Of a stretch of DNA of 50,499 bases, positions 9,703 to 17,926 are shown in pieces. The translations under genes and the position numbers were made by a program. Within the stretch, counting starts at the first letter, position 1; each line of letters opens with the position of its first letter. Origin of the DNA: DATMMS01 sp036824145 (GTDB lineage Bacteria; Chloroflexota; Dormibacteria; DASZGP01); contig DAITAT010000007.1 in assembly GCA_036824145.1 (NCBI GenBank), positions 1 through 50,499 on the forward strand. The letters run 5' to 3'. The notes beneath the pieces are model-generated. The model was not told the origin of the DNA. It did no database searches and saw only the letters and a program-made list of their open reading frames with translations.

Positions 9703-11403
9703 ATGGCGCCCAAGGCCCGCTCAGTGTATCAACGTCCCGTTCCAATTCAAGTGCCAATCCGCACCCTGGCCAGTTTGTTTGCCGCCTTGCTGCTTCTGGC
9801 CGGCTGCGGCGATAACAGCGGCGCGGGGGCGGTCAACCTTGACCCCAACCAGTCCGCGACCCTCCCGATCGGCCACGACCTGGGCAACCTGGACCCCGCC
9901 CTCGCCCAGGGAGAGACTGAGGTCGCCGTCGATGGCAACCTCTTTGACGGCGTGGTCAGCGCTGACAACCCGGGCGGATCGGTGCAGCCTGACCTCGCCT
10001 CGGGCCTGCCCGAGGTGTCGGCCGACGGCCGGACGTACACCTTCCATCTGCGCACCGGCGTTCGCTTCAGCAACGGCGATACGCTGACCGCGGGCGACCT
10101 GGTCTACTCCTGGTCGCGCACCGCCGCTCTCCAGGGCCCCGACGCAGGCATCTTCTCGGGCGTCACCGGGTACGCCGCCACCGTCGCCGCAGGTGCGGCG
10201 GGGATGCCCATGAGGGGCCTGACCGCCACCGACGATCACACCCTGGACGTCAAGCTGGCCGCGCCACAGAGCTATTTCCTTGACCGCCTGGCTTCGGTGG
10301 CGGCGGTCGCGGTCGACCGGAAAGTGGTCGCGACCACCGGTGACCCGCTGGGTCGAGCGAGCGACTGGGCCAACCGGCCCACCACCCTGGTCGGCACCGG
10401 GCCCTACCACATGATCGCGCGAGCGGCCGGCGCCTCGGTCGACTTCGCCCCCGTCGGTGATTGGTGGGGGGACCCCAAGCCGGTGCTTTATCTCGTCCAC
10501 CTCCAGGTCGCCCGCGACGCCCCCGACCCGCTCGCAAAGTACCTCACGGGCGCCTACGACCTGGTCGGCTACGCGGGCATGGAGCACCTTTCGCCGGATG
10601 CCCTCTCTCGTCTGCGCCAGAGCTCGGCCGCCCGCGACCTCACCACGGTTGCCCGCAACGCGACCACCTGGATTGGCTTCAACTACAAGCAGGGGCCGTT
10701 CGCCGGGCCAAGCAGCAGCGCCGCCAAGCTGCGGCGCGCCTTCTCCCTGGCGATCGACCGGAGGCTGCTGGGCGACGTCCTCTGTCATCACTCCGGTACC
10801 TGCATCGCGGCCACCGGCGGGTTGGTACCACCGGGCATGCGAGGCTACGCTGGGAACGGCTCAGACAACCTGGCGGCGTTCGACGCCGCCCGAGCCAGCA
10901 GCCTGCTCAAACAGGCCGACCCCGAGGGCGCCGCCACCCGCGGCCTGCTTATCGACTTCGCCGACACACCCGAAGATGGCGCTCTCTTCCAATTCCTGCA
11001 GGACCAGTGGCAGAAGAATCTCGGCGTCCACGTCGACCGCCGGACGGACCACCCGCAGACCCCAACCGGGGCCGCCCCATCGCCACTCTTCATGGAGCGC
11101 TGGCAGGCACGCTACGACGACCCGCGGGACCTCTTCGCCGGCTTTTTCGCCAGCACCGGTTCAGCCAACCTGGGGGCTCTTGCCGACAGCAAGGTCGACG
11201 ACCTCATCACCAAGGCTGAGGCCCAAGCCGCCGGCGACAGCCTGGCAAGCTACGCCTCCGCCGGCCAGAGGCTCGAGGCCGAGGCTGGCTACATCCCCGC
11301 CTACTACGACAGCGGCAACCTGGCGGTCAAGCGCCACCTGGCGGGAGCGTCGCTGGGAGCGTTCTTCGACGGGCCCTGGCGCAGCCTAGAGGTGCTCCAG
11401 TAG
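9703..11403 (+). CDS. Extracellular solute-binding lipoprotein, family 5 (peptide-binding)
   Basis: The substrate-capturing component of a peptide-type ABC importer, anchored outside the membrane. A basic N-terminus, hydrophobic core and LLLAGC lipobox (Cys35) form a lipoprotein signal. The SBP_bac_5 layout follows, with the family motif PDLASGLPEVSADGRTYTF at about residues 98-116 and then VRFSNGDTLTAGDLVYSW. The product is 566 residues, normal for the family. The start is ambiguous: ATG 9703 is only eight bases from the divergent ATPase start, and GTG 9751 would give a shorter but still adequate signal peptide. Neither has a clear ribosome site. It is divergent from the ATPases rather than upstream of permeases, which is unusual. 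Confidence 0.9.
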   Translation: MAPKARSVYQRPVPIQVPIRTLASLFAALLLLAGCGDNSGAGAVNLDPNQSATLPIGHDLGNLDPALAQGETEVAVDGNLFDGVVSADNPGGSVQPDLASGLPEVSADGRTYTFHLRTGVRFSNGDTLTAGDLVYSWSRTAALQGPDAGIFSGVTGYAATVAAGAAGMPMRGLTATDDHTLDVKLAAPQSYFLDRLASVAAVAVDRKVVATTGDPLGRASDWANRPTTLVGTGPYHMIARAAGASVDFAPVGDWWGDPKPVLYLVHLQVARDAPDPLAKYLTGAYDLVGYAGMEHLSPDALSRLRQSSAARDLTTVARNATTWIGFNYKQGPFAGPSSSAAKLRRAFSLAIDRRLLGDVLCHHSGTCIAATGGLVPPGMRGYAGNGSDNLAAFDAARASSLLKQADPEGAATRGLLIDFADTPEDGALFQFLQDQWQKNLGVHVDRRTDHPQTPTGAAPSPLFMERWQARYDDPRDLFAGFFASTGSANLGALADSKVDDLITKAEAQAAGDSLASYASAGQRLEAEAGYIPAYYDSGNLAVKRHLAGASLGAFFDGPWRSLEVLQ

Positions 11404-11426
11404 ACTCGCCGCCCCCGGAGAGTCGT

Positions 11427-12596
11427 CTAGAGGCCCAGGCTCTTGCCGATGAGATAGCGCTGCACCTCCGAGGTTCCCTCGACGACGCGAAGGATCCTGA
11501 CGAAGCGATAGATGCGCTCCAGGCCGAGCTCACGGGTCAGCCCGATCCCGCCGTGGACCTGGATCGCGGTGTCGGCGGCACGCCCTACCATCTCGGTGGC
11601 GTAGAGCTTGGAGAAGGCCGCCGCCTGGATCAGCGGTTCGCCCTGGTCCGCCAGCCATGCCAGCTTGTATGTGGCCAAACGGGCCAGCTCCACCTCCAGC
11701 GCCATGTCGGCGAGCTGGAAGGAAACGCCCTGCATCTTGCCGATCGGCTTGCCGAACTGCACCCGGCTCTTGGCGTACTCGACCGAGGCACGGAGGAGAT
11801 AGTCAGCGATCCCGACGCACATCGCGCCGATGTTGGCTCGACCGCCGGTGAGGAACTGCATGGCGGCATAGAAGCCCATGCCGACCTCACCGATGACGTT
11901 TTCGTCGGGCACGCGACAGTCTTCGAAGACCAGCTCGCAGGGTCCTTCGCCGTCACCGATGACGGCCTGGCTCTTGCCCACCGAGAAGCCCGGCGTGCCC
12001 TTTTCGACAACGAAGCAGGTGACGCCGCCGGCCGCCTTCTTCTCTTGGTCGGTGACAGCGAACAGCTGGATGAAATCCGCGTGCTGGCCGTTGGTGATGA
12101 AGTGCTTGGTGCCGTTGATGACCCAGTCGTCGCCGTCCTTGACGGCGCGGGTCTTCATCGATTGGTTGTCGCTGCCGGCGTCTGGTTCGGTGAGACCGAA
12201 GGCGGCTGAGATCTCCGCCCGCAGGAAGGGCGGTACCAGGCGGTCGCGCAGCGCCGGCTTCATCCCCTGGATCAGGCCGGTGGGGCCCTCCGGCCCGCTG
12301 AGGCATGCGATCGCCAGGAAGCTGCCGCTGGCCCCGGCGACCTCGCGCATCAGGGCCTGGCCGACGTAGCTGAGGCCGCCGCCGCCCAGCTCGGTGGGAA
12401 TGTCGAGGGAGTAGAAGCCCAGCTCGGCGCTGCGCCGGCGGATCTTGAGCAGCTCTTCGCGGAGCTCAGGGGCATCGCCGTCAGACTCGAGGAAGATCGG
12501 CCGCAGCGTGTCCTCGAGCGGCTTGACCTCGCGCTTGATGAAGTCGCGGAAGGAGTCGGCCAGCGCCTTCTCCTCCGTGCCGAAGGCGAAATCCAT
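11427..12596 (-). CDS. Acyl-CoA dehydrogenase
   Basis: A flavoprotein that oxidises the alpha-beta bond of an acyl-CoA and passes electrons to ETF; 389 residues, a usual length. Residues about 1-125 form the N-terminal helical domain, then the beta domain with FGLTEPDAGSD and WVINGTKHFITNG, then the C-terminal helical domain with VQFGKPIGKMQ and VHGGIGLTRE. The catalytic base is expected at Glu373 in VVEGTSEVQ, matching the medium/short-chain type. The ATG at 12596 lies ten bases from a TATTCT hexamer, so the transcript may be nearly leaderless. It is divergent from pdxS, with an inverted repeat between them. Chain-length preference cannot be read. Confidence 0.93.
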   Translation of the reverse strand: MDFAFGTEEKALADSFRDFIKREVKPLEDTLRPIFLESDGDAPELREELLKIRRRSAELGFYSLDIPTELGGGGLSYVGQALMREVAGASGSFLAIACLSGPEGPTGLIQGMKPALRDRLVPPFLRAEISAAFGLTEPDAGSDNQSMKTRAVKDGDDWVINGTKHFITNGQHADFIQLFAVTDQEKKAAGGVTCFVVEKGTPGFSVGKSQAVIGDGEGPCELVFEDCRVPDENVIGEVGMGFYAAMQFLTGGRANIGAMCVGIADYLLRASVEYAKSRVQFGKPIGKMQGVSFQLADMALEVELARLATYKLAWLADQGEPLIQAAAFSKLYATEMVGRAADTAIQVHGGIGLTRELGLERIYRFVRILRVVEGTSEVQRYLIGKSLGL

Positions 12597-12611
12597 GTGG
12601 TTGAAGAGAAT

Positions 12612-12631
12612 AACTGGCGTCGGGGCCAGTT
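12612..12631. promoter_or_regulatory. Seven-base inverted repeat in the acyl-CoA dehydrogenase/pdxS intergenic region
   Basis: AACTGGC (12612-12618) and GCCAGTT (12625-12631) are perfect inverted copies separated by six bases. The repeat begins at the upstream edge of the putative -10 of the acyl-CoA dehydrogenase gene (AGAATA on the plus strand, 12607-12612), where a repressor would block polymerase. TetR- or GntR-type binding is plausible but no regulator is encoded next to it. Confidence 0.4.
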
Positions 12632-12682
12632 CATGCGGGTCTTAGGCCAGCTTGCGCCGCCGGCTGAGGGATCTTGCGAGCG

Positions 12683-12688
12683 TAGAAT
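12683..12688 (+). promoter_or_regulatory. Putative -10 element of pdxS
   Basis: TAGAAT matches five of six consensus positions and lies ten bases before the pdxS ATG. No convincing -35 was seen, and there is no clear ribosome site, which fits a leaderless or very short leader transcript. Confidence 0.4.
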
Positions 12689-12698
12689 TCGAAGCCTG

Positions 12699-13616
12699 AT
12701 GGCGAATACAAACGGCAAGCAAAATGGCGTCCCCCAGCAGACCGGTACCCTGCGCGTAAAGACCGGGTTGGCGGAGATGCTCAAGGGCGGCGTGATCATG
12801 GACGTGGTCAACGCCGAGCACGCGAAGATCGCTGAGGAGGCCGGGGCCTGCGCGGTGATGGCGTTGGAGCGCGTCCCCGCTGACATCCGCAAGGATGGCG
12901 GGGTGGCCCGGATGAGTGACCCCCAGCTGATCGCCGAGATCCAGGCCGCGGTTACGATCCCGGTCATGGCCAAGTGCCGCATCGGGCATTTCGTGGAGGC
13001 CCAGGTGCTCGAGGAGATCGGCATCGACTTCATCGACGAGTCCGAAGTGCTGACGCCGGCCGACGAGGAGAACCACGTCGACAAGTGGCAGTTCACCGTG
13101 CCTTTCGTTTGCGGCTGCCGCAACCTCGGCGAGGCGCTCAGGCGCATCAACGAGGGCGCTGCCATGATCCGCACCAAGGGCGAGGCCGGCACCGGCAACG
13201 TGGTCGAGGCGGTCCGCCACATGCGCACCGTTAGCGCCGAGATCCGGCGCCTCCAGGGGATGGCCAAAGAGGAGCTCTACACCGCTGCCAAGGAGTTGCA
13301 GGCGCCCTACGAGCTGGTGGCCGAGACCGCCCGCCTGGGCAAGCTGCCGGTGGTCAACTTTTCGGCCGGCGGCATCGCCACTCCGGCCGACGCCGCGCTG
13401 ATGATGCAGCTCGGCTGCGAGGGCAACTTCGTCGGCTCGGGCATCTTCAAGTCCGAGGAGCCTCTCAAGATGGCGAAGGCGATCGTTGCCGCCACCACCT
13501 ACTTCGACCAACCGGACAAGATCCTTGAGGCCAGCAAGGGTTTGGGCGCGGCCATGAAGGGTCTCGAGATCGGCGCTATTCCCCAGGAGGAGCTGCTCGC
13601 CTCGCGCGGTTGGTGA
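12699..13616 (+). CDS. pdxS: Pyridoxal 5'-phosphate synthase, synthase subunit PdxS
   Basis: Makes pyridoxal 5'-phosphate from ribose 5-phosphate, glyceraldehyde 3-phosphate and ammonia delivered by PdxT. The 305-residue TIM barrel is strongly conserved: LKGGVIMDVVNAEHAKIAE and ERVPADIRKDGGVARMSDP near the N-terminus, and the two catalytic lysines Lys92 (MAKCRIGH) and Lys160 (IRTKGEAGTG), whose spacing of 68 equals that of Lys81/Lys149 in the Bacillus enzyme. The ATG at 12699 is chosen because the family begins near here and the upstream frame has no conserved residues. The first ten or so residues are a variable extension. It heads an operon with pdxT (22-base gap), a GNAT gene and a Ycf45-type ATPase. 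Confidence 0.97.
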   Translation: MANTNGKQNGVPQQTGTLRVKTGLAEMLKGGVIMDVVNAEHAKIAEEAGACAVMALERVPADIRKDGGVARMSDPQLIAEIQAAVTIPVMAKCRIGHFVEAQVLEEIGIDFIDESEVLTPADEENHVDKWQFTVPFVCGCRNLGEALRRINEGAAMIRTKGEAGTGNVVEAVRHMRTVSAEIRRLQGMAKEELYTAAKELQAPYELVAETARLGKLPVVNFSAGGIATPADAALMMQLGCEGNFVGSGIFKSEEPLKMAKAIVAATTYFDQPDKILEASKGLGAAMKGLEIGAIPQEELLASRGW

Positions 13617-13638
13617 TTCCTGGCAGGGGACCGAGGCG

Positions 13639-14253
13639 ATGAGCGCACCGAGGATAGGTGTCCTCGCCCTGCAGGGCGCCTTCCGGGAGCACATCCAGGC
13701 GCTCCAGCGGCTCGGCGCCGAAGCGATCCCATTGCGCAGCCCCGAGGAGCTCGAGGACCTCGACGGCGTCGTCCTCCCCGGCGGTGAGAGCACCACCATG
13801 GACAAGCTGTTGCGCAAGTTCGAGCTGCAGCAACCACTGCAGCGCCGTCTCCAGGCGGGCCTACCGGCACTGGCCACCTGTGCCGGCCTGATCCTGCTTG
13901 CCGACGAGGTCCGCGACGGCCTACCCGACCAGGAGTCGATGCACCTGCTGCCGGTGACGGTCAGGCGCAACGCCTACGGGCGCCAACCTGAGAGCTTCGA
14001 AGCCGACGTCGTCCTCGAGGGCCTGGACGAACCCTTCAGAGGGGTCTTCATCCGGGCCCCGCTGGTGGAGGACATCCGCGCCGATGTCGAGGTGCTGGGG
14101 TCGGTCGGCGGCAGCCCGGTGGCGATCCGGAGGGGGCACATCACGGCGCTGACCTTCCACCCCGAGCTCACCGGCGACGATCGTCTCCACCAGGTCTTCC
14201 TCGACGACGTCGCCGATGCCGGGCGCGAGGGAGCCCAGCAGGCAGCGCTCTAG
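13639..14253 (+). CDS. pdxT: Pyridoxal 5'-phosphate synthase, glutaminase subunit PdxT
   Basis: Class I glutaminase that hydrolyses glutamine and channels ammonia to PdxS; 204 residues, close to the family length. The N-terminal IGVLALQGAFREHI and the PGGESTTM loop (about residues 49-56) are diagnostic. The triad is Cys81 (LATCAGLILL), His174 and Glu176 (TFHPEL). It begins 22 bases after pdxS and its TAG stop directly abuts the GTG of the next gene. The C-terminal 20 residues, after the last conserved segment, are acidic/Ala-rich and probably unstructured. Function is secure from sequence and context. Confidence 0.96.
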   Translation: MSAPRIGVLALQGAFREHIQALQRLGAEAIPLRSPEELEDLDGVVLPGGESTTMDKLLRKFELQQPLQRRLQAGLPALATCAGLILLADEVRDGLPDQESMHLLPVTVRRNAYGRQPESFEADVVLEGLDEPFRGVFIRAPLVEDIRADVEVLGSVGGSPVAIRRGHITALTFHPELTGDDRLHQVFLDDVADAGREGAQQAAL

Positions 14254-15285
14254 GTGGAAATTCGCAGCGCCCAGGTCACCGACCTGGCCAGCATCGACCA
14301 GATCTACAACGAGGGCTTGAAAACGGCGCTTGCGGGGGAGGGGGCCACGCATCCAATCCGGCTGTGGCAGATGGTCACCCGCACCCTCAGCTCGCTGCTC
14401 CCGCTCTCGATACCAACCGACATGCTCTACGTGCTCGAGGAGAAGGGCAAGGTCATGGGCTTTATCCAGGCTGAGAGCCTCAGCTCCAGCGACAACCCGG
14501 TGGCCCGCAACGCGGTCGAGGCCGTCCGGGTGCTCAACCTGTCGCTCTCATCGGAGCTGTCGGGCACCGGTGGAGGCGCGCTCATCGACCATCTCTGTGC
14601 TGAGGCCCTGGGTCGTGGCGTCACCAGGATCTATGTGCGCATCCCCGACGGCCATGCGGTGGCCGAAAGCTTCAAGGCCCACGGCTTTGTGCGCTACGCC
14701 AACGATCGCGTCTTCTTCCGTCCCACGGCGCAGGCCTCGCCCGCGGCCAGCGACGTCCCTGGCCTTCGCGCCGCCCGGCGCAAGGATGGGCTGGGTTTGT
14801 TCACCCTCTACCTGTCAACCACGCCCAAGGCCGTCTCTCAGGTGGAAGCGCCGGACTTCGACCAATGGCGCGCGCTCCACCTCAGCGAGAGAATGCAGCG
14901 GTTCGGCCGGCGTTCGTCGCGTAGCCTGGTGGTCGAGCGTGGTGGCCAGGTTGTCGGCTGGCTGGGGATCGAGCCGGGGCCCCCCAGCCGTCCGCACACC
15001 ATCTCGATGATGGCCAATGCTGACGCCAGTCCCAAAGGCGAGCTGCAGGAGTTGTTGGTCGCCCGCGCCATGCGTGACCTCGGCGGCCACCCGGGCGCGG
15101 TCTGGTGCAACGTGCGCAACTACGACACCCTGACCACGCGGGTGCTGCAGGACGCCGGCTTCGAAGCGCTCGCCGGCCAGGACCTGCTGGTGCGAGAGCT
15201 GAGAGTCAAGGTCGCCGCGCGCGTTCGGGTTCCGAAGAAGGAGAAGGCGATGGCGCCGGTGTTCGGCGCCGTGGTTCGCGGTTGA
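14254..15285 (+). CDS. Tandem GNAT-fold acetyltransferase-like protein
   Basis: A 343-residue protein with two GNAT-like halves. The first (about 1-155) contains a beta-strand LYVLEEKGKVMGFIQAE, a region LSGTGGGALIDHLCAEAL at the acetyl-CoA pyrophosphate-binding position, and FKAHGFVRYANDRVFF as the family's terminal strand. The second (about 175-320) has SLVVERGGQVVGWLGIE and DTLTTRVLQDAGFEALAGQDLLVREL. Both lack a textbook Q/RxxGxG/A motif, so one or both may be non-catalytic. The GTG at 14254 follows the pdxT stop with no gap. The last 25 residues are basic. The stop overlaps the next start in TGATG, indicating coupling. Substrate unknown. Confidence 0.75.
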   Translation: MEIRSAQVTDLASIDQIYNEGLKTALAGEGATHPIRLWQMVTRTLSSLLPLSIPTDMLYVLEEKGKVMGFIQAESLSSSDNPVARNAVEAVRVLNLSLSSELSGTGGGALIDHLCAEALGRGVTRIYVRIPDGHAVAESFKAHGFVRYANDRVFFRPTAQASPAASDVPGLRAARRKDGLGLFTLYLSTTPKAVSQVEAPDFDQWRALHLSERMQRFGRRSSRSLVVERGGQVVGWLGIEPGPPSRPHTISMMANADASPKGELQELLVARAMRDLGGHPGAVWCNVRNYDTLTTRVLQDAGFEALAGQDLLVRELRVKVAARVRVPKKEKAMAPVFGAVVRG

Positions 15286-16634
15286 TGGCCGAGCACGAGG
15301 ACTGGAACGCTGAGCTCGACCTCCTTTTCGGCGCCCTGCCGCCGCCGATCCGGGACGCCGCCCGGGCTGCCATGGAGGGCCGGGACGAGCTGCTCGAGAT
15401 CGTCATGGACCTGGGGCGGCAACCCGAGGCGCGCTTCACCGACTCCGAGGTGATCCTCGGCGCCGAGATCGTCGCCACCGCCGACCTGGATTACGTCGCC
15501 CAGCGCGTCGGCGCCTTTGGTGATGACAACCGCGCCGGCATTGCTCGCACCCTGCATCGCATCTCGGCCATTCGCAACCGGCAGGGCGACATCGTCGGGC
15601 TCACGTGTCGCGTTGGCCGCGCCGTCACCGGCACCATCAACTTGATCAAGGACCTGGTCGTGAGCGGGCGGTCGATCCTGCTGCTGGGCCGTCCCGGGGT
15701 CGGCAAGACAACGATGCTTCGGGAGTGCGCCCGCGTCCTCGCCGACGAGATGGCCAAGCGCGTCGTCATCGTCGACACCAGCAACGAGATCGGCGGCGAC
15801 GGCGACATCCCGCACCCCGGCATCGGGCGTTCGCGGCGGATGCAGGTGAGCACCCCAACGCTGCAGCACGCGGTCATGATCGAGGCCGTCGAGAACCACA
15901 TGCCCGAGGTCATCGTCATCGACGAGATCGGCACCGAGCTGGAGGCGCAGGCCGCCCGCACCATCGCCGAGAGGGGAGTGCAGCTGATCGCCACCGCCCA
16001 CGGTCGCAGCCTCGACAACCTGCTCGTCAACCCAACCCTGAACGACCTTCTGGGCGGCATCCAAACTGTCACCCTGGGCGACGAGGAGGCCAGGCGCCGG
16101 GGCAGCCAGAAGTCGGTGCAGGAGCGCAAGGCGCCTCCGACCTTCGATGTCCTGGTGGAGATCCAGGAGCGCCAGCAGCTGGTGGTGCACACGCCGATGG
16201 ACGAGGTCGTTGACCTAGCCCTTCGCGGCCAGTTCAAGCCGCCCCAGCTTCGTATCCGCCGGCCCGACGGCTCAGTGGTGACCCAGATCGACAATGCCGC
16301 GGGCAACGGCAAGGAGCGCGCCCGCCGTCCGGCTACCGCGGGGCGCCCCGCGACCCCGCGACGCGTCGGCAGCGCCTATCAGCCGATGGCGATCTTCCCA
16401 TATGGCGTCAGTCGCAGCCACGTCGAGCAGACCGTGCGCGACCTCGGCCTACCGGTCAAGATCCTCCATCACCCCGAGGCTGCCGACCTGGTGCTGACGC
16501 TGAAGAACTACTACCGGCGCAAGGACTCGCCGATCCAGCAGGCCGAGGCCCACGGCACCCCCGTCGAAGTGCTGCGCACCAACAGTGCCGAACAGGTGCG
16601 CAGCGCCCTCGAACGGATCTACGAGGTCGAGTAG
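15285..16634 (+). CDS. Ycf45-type AAA ATPase with C-terminal R3H-like domain
   Basis: A 449-residue ATPase related to plastid/cyanobacterial Ycf45 and to SpoIIIAA. The core holds Walker A GRPGVGKTTMLRECA (about residues 136-150), a strand VVIVDTSNEIGGDGD, Walker B EVIVIDEIGTELEA, and a sensor-like ATAHGRSLDNLL. After a basic Pro/Arg linker (about 340-370) comes a small domain ending VLRTNSAEQVRSALERIYEVE, consistent with an R3H nucleic-acid-binding module. The ATG at 15285 overlaps the GNAT stop by one base; an upstream extension of this frame is antisense noise. The cellular role of free-living bacterial Ycf45 proteins is not established; single-stranded nucleic acid binding is the usual inference. 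Confidence 0.85.
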   Translation: MAEHEDWNAELDLLFGALPPPIRDAARAAMEGRDELLEIVMDLGRQPEARFTDSEVILGAEIVATADLDYVAQRVGAFGDDNRAGIARTLHRISAIRNRQGDIVGLTCRVGRAVTGTINLIKDLVVSGRSILLLGRPGVGKTTMLRECARVLADEMAKRVVIVDTSNEIGGDGDIPHPGIGRSRRMQVSTPTLQHAVMIEAVENHMPEVIVIDEIGTELEAQAARTIAERGVQLIATAHGRSLDNLLVNPTLNDLLGGIQTVTLGDEEARRRGSQKSVQERKAPPTFDVLVEIQERQQLVVHTPMDEVVDLALRGQFKPPQLRIRRPDGSVVTQIDNAAGNGKERARRPATAGRPATPRRVGSAYQPMAIFPYGVSRSHVEQTVRDLGLPVKILHHPEAADLVLTLKNYYRRKDSPIQQAEAHGTPVEVLRTNSAEQVRSALERIYEVE

Positions 16635-16643
16635 CCCCGAGCC

Positions 16644-17804
16644 CTAGAGGGCTGCGGCGCCGGTCAAGGCGAGCTGTTCCAGCTCGATGGCAGCGCCGGC
16701 AGCTCCGGGCGCGGCACGGATCGCGTCTCCGAGCCCTCGCGCAGCGCTTGCGTACGAAGGCCGCCGCGTCACCTCTTGGACTGCGGTTCTAATGGCCTCG
16801 GGCGGCGAATCGCCGTCCAGCGCAAGGCCAGCCCCGAGCCGCTGGAGGGTTGCCGCCAGGAAGGGCTGATCTGCCGCCGGGTTGGGCAGGGCCACCAGCG
16901 GCACTCCATGTGCCAGCGACGCTGCCACGGTTCCATGCCCGGCGTGGGTGACGGTAACAGTGGCCGAGGGCAGCACCACCTCGTGCGGCACAAATCCTCG
17001 AACCGCGGCGTTGGCCGGCACGGGCCCGACGTCCAGCGGTTGAGGCGCTGATACCAGCACGCGAACGGGCTCACCGGCGAGCGCCTCGAGGGTGTTGCGG
17101 ATGCGACCGCTTTGGTCCCAGAGCCGGGTCGTTGTAAAGCTGACGAGTGCCAGGGGGCGATCGTCGTCGGCATCCCAGGGCGAATCCCAGGGCGCATCAG
17201 AAAAGCGCTCGAAGAGAGGGCCAACGTAGCGGACGCAACTGGCCGCCCCTGCGGCCGCTGGATCCAGGGCGGGGATGGTCGTCACCAACGTCAGATAGCC
17301 GACCCAAGCTTCGTTCAGGCGCGTCATTGCTGCCAAGCCTGCCGTCGCTCGAAGACGGTTTGTCGCGGCCAACCGCGCCGCTCCCATTGGCGACTCGGGC
17401 GGCGGGATCAGCCCTGCTATGGAGGAGTGCGCCAGGACTGCGACGGGCACAGCAAGACGATCCGCCGAGGCCAGTGCGCCCTGCATCATGAAGTCGACGA
17501 CCAGGACGTCAGGGGAGTTTCCGGCAAGGGCGTCAGGGACGTCGTCGAGGTGCTCGGAACAGGCCCACACGTTGTCGATTAGCCCGGCCACGCGTTGGGC
17601 GGGTTCGCCCGCTCGGTAGATGTCAAAGAGTCCACTCCGCCGAAGCGCGTTGAACTTGAATCCCTGCCCCTCGAAGCGTTTCCGCTGGATTTCATATCCG
17701 ATGAAGAGAACGTCATGACCCCGCGAGACCAGTTCCTGCGCCACGCCGACGGCCGGTGGAACGTTACCCCCGCCGTCCCACGTGGCGAAAGCAAATCGAG
17801 TCAT
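16644..17804 (-). CDS. UGT/MGT-type glycosyltransferase (GT1 family)
   Basis: A GT-B fold glycosyltransferase of 386 residues, of the type that glycosylates macrolides, flavonoids or other small molecules. The N-terminal acceptor domain opens with TRFAFATWDGGGNVPPAVGVA and RGHDVLFIGYE. The C-terminal donor domain contains VRGFVPHEVVLPSA, VTHAGHGTVAASLAHGVPLVALP and a terminal DQPF acidic pair, the plant/bacterial UGT sugar-binding pattern. The ATG at 17804 is preferred; a GTG four codons upstream (17816) is possible, and neither has a strong ribosome site. It is divergent from a TetR regulator, so an inducible detoxification or modification role is likely. Acceptor and sugar are unknown. Confidence 0.85.
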   Translation of the reverse strand: MTRFAFATWDGGGNVPPAVGVAQELVSRGHDVLFIGYEIQRKRFEGQGFKFNALRRSGLFDIYRAGEPAQRVAGLIDNVWACSEHLDDVPDALAGNSPDVLVVDFMMQGALASADRLAVPVAVLAHSSIAGLIPPPESPMGAARLAATNRLRATAGLAAMTRLNEAWVGYLTLVTTIPALDPAAAGAASCVRYVGPLFERFSDAPWDSPWDADDDRPLALVSFTTTRLWDQSGRIRNTLEALAGEPVRVLVSAPQPLDVGPVPANAAVRGFVPHEVVLPSATVTVTHAGHGTVAASLAHGVPLVALPNPAADQPFLAATLQRLGAGLALDGDSPPEAIRTAVQEVTRRPSYASAARGLGDAIRAAPGAAGAAIELEQLALTGAAAL

Positions 17805-17926
17805 CTCAAACCACACTCAAGGGTGTCCGCTGCTGCCGGGTCAGGGTGGGCGGCCAAAGTCGTCTTCATCTCTCGCTCCTTTCGCTAAACAGCACGTTTT
17901 GTGAAATACCATAAACTATATGATGA
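17805..17926. promoter_or_regulatory. Divergent promoter/operator region, glycosyltransferase-TetR
   Basis: The right half (about 17889-17930) is strikingly AT-rich against its surroundings, with ATACCATAAACTATATGATG just before the regulator start. CATA (17910-17913) and TATG (17919-17922) form a weak inverted pair, and CAC/GTG flank a T run at 17893-17903. This is where the TetR protein would be expected to bind. No convincing long palindrome was found, so the operator itself is not assigned. Confidence 0.4.

Noticed and set aside
11403..11424. GACTC/GAGTC inverted repeat between convergent genes
   Set aside because: Only five pairs around a 12-base loop and no T tract; too weak to call a terminator.
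12642..13970. Minus-strand open frame spanning pdxS
   Set aside because: Antisense to the highly conserved pdxS and pdxT genes; high third-position GC bias on the plus strand keeps it open.
16640..16653. AGCCCT-AG-AGGGCT palindrome after the Ycf45-type gene
   Set aside because: It overlaps the stop codon of the convergent gene and has a two-base loop; a chance palindrome is as likely as a terminator.
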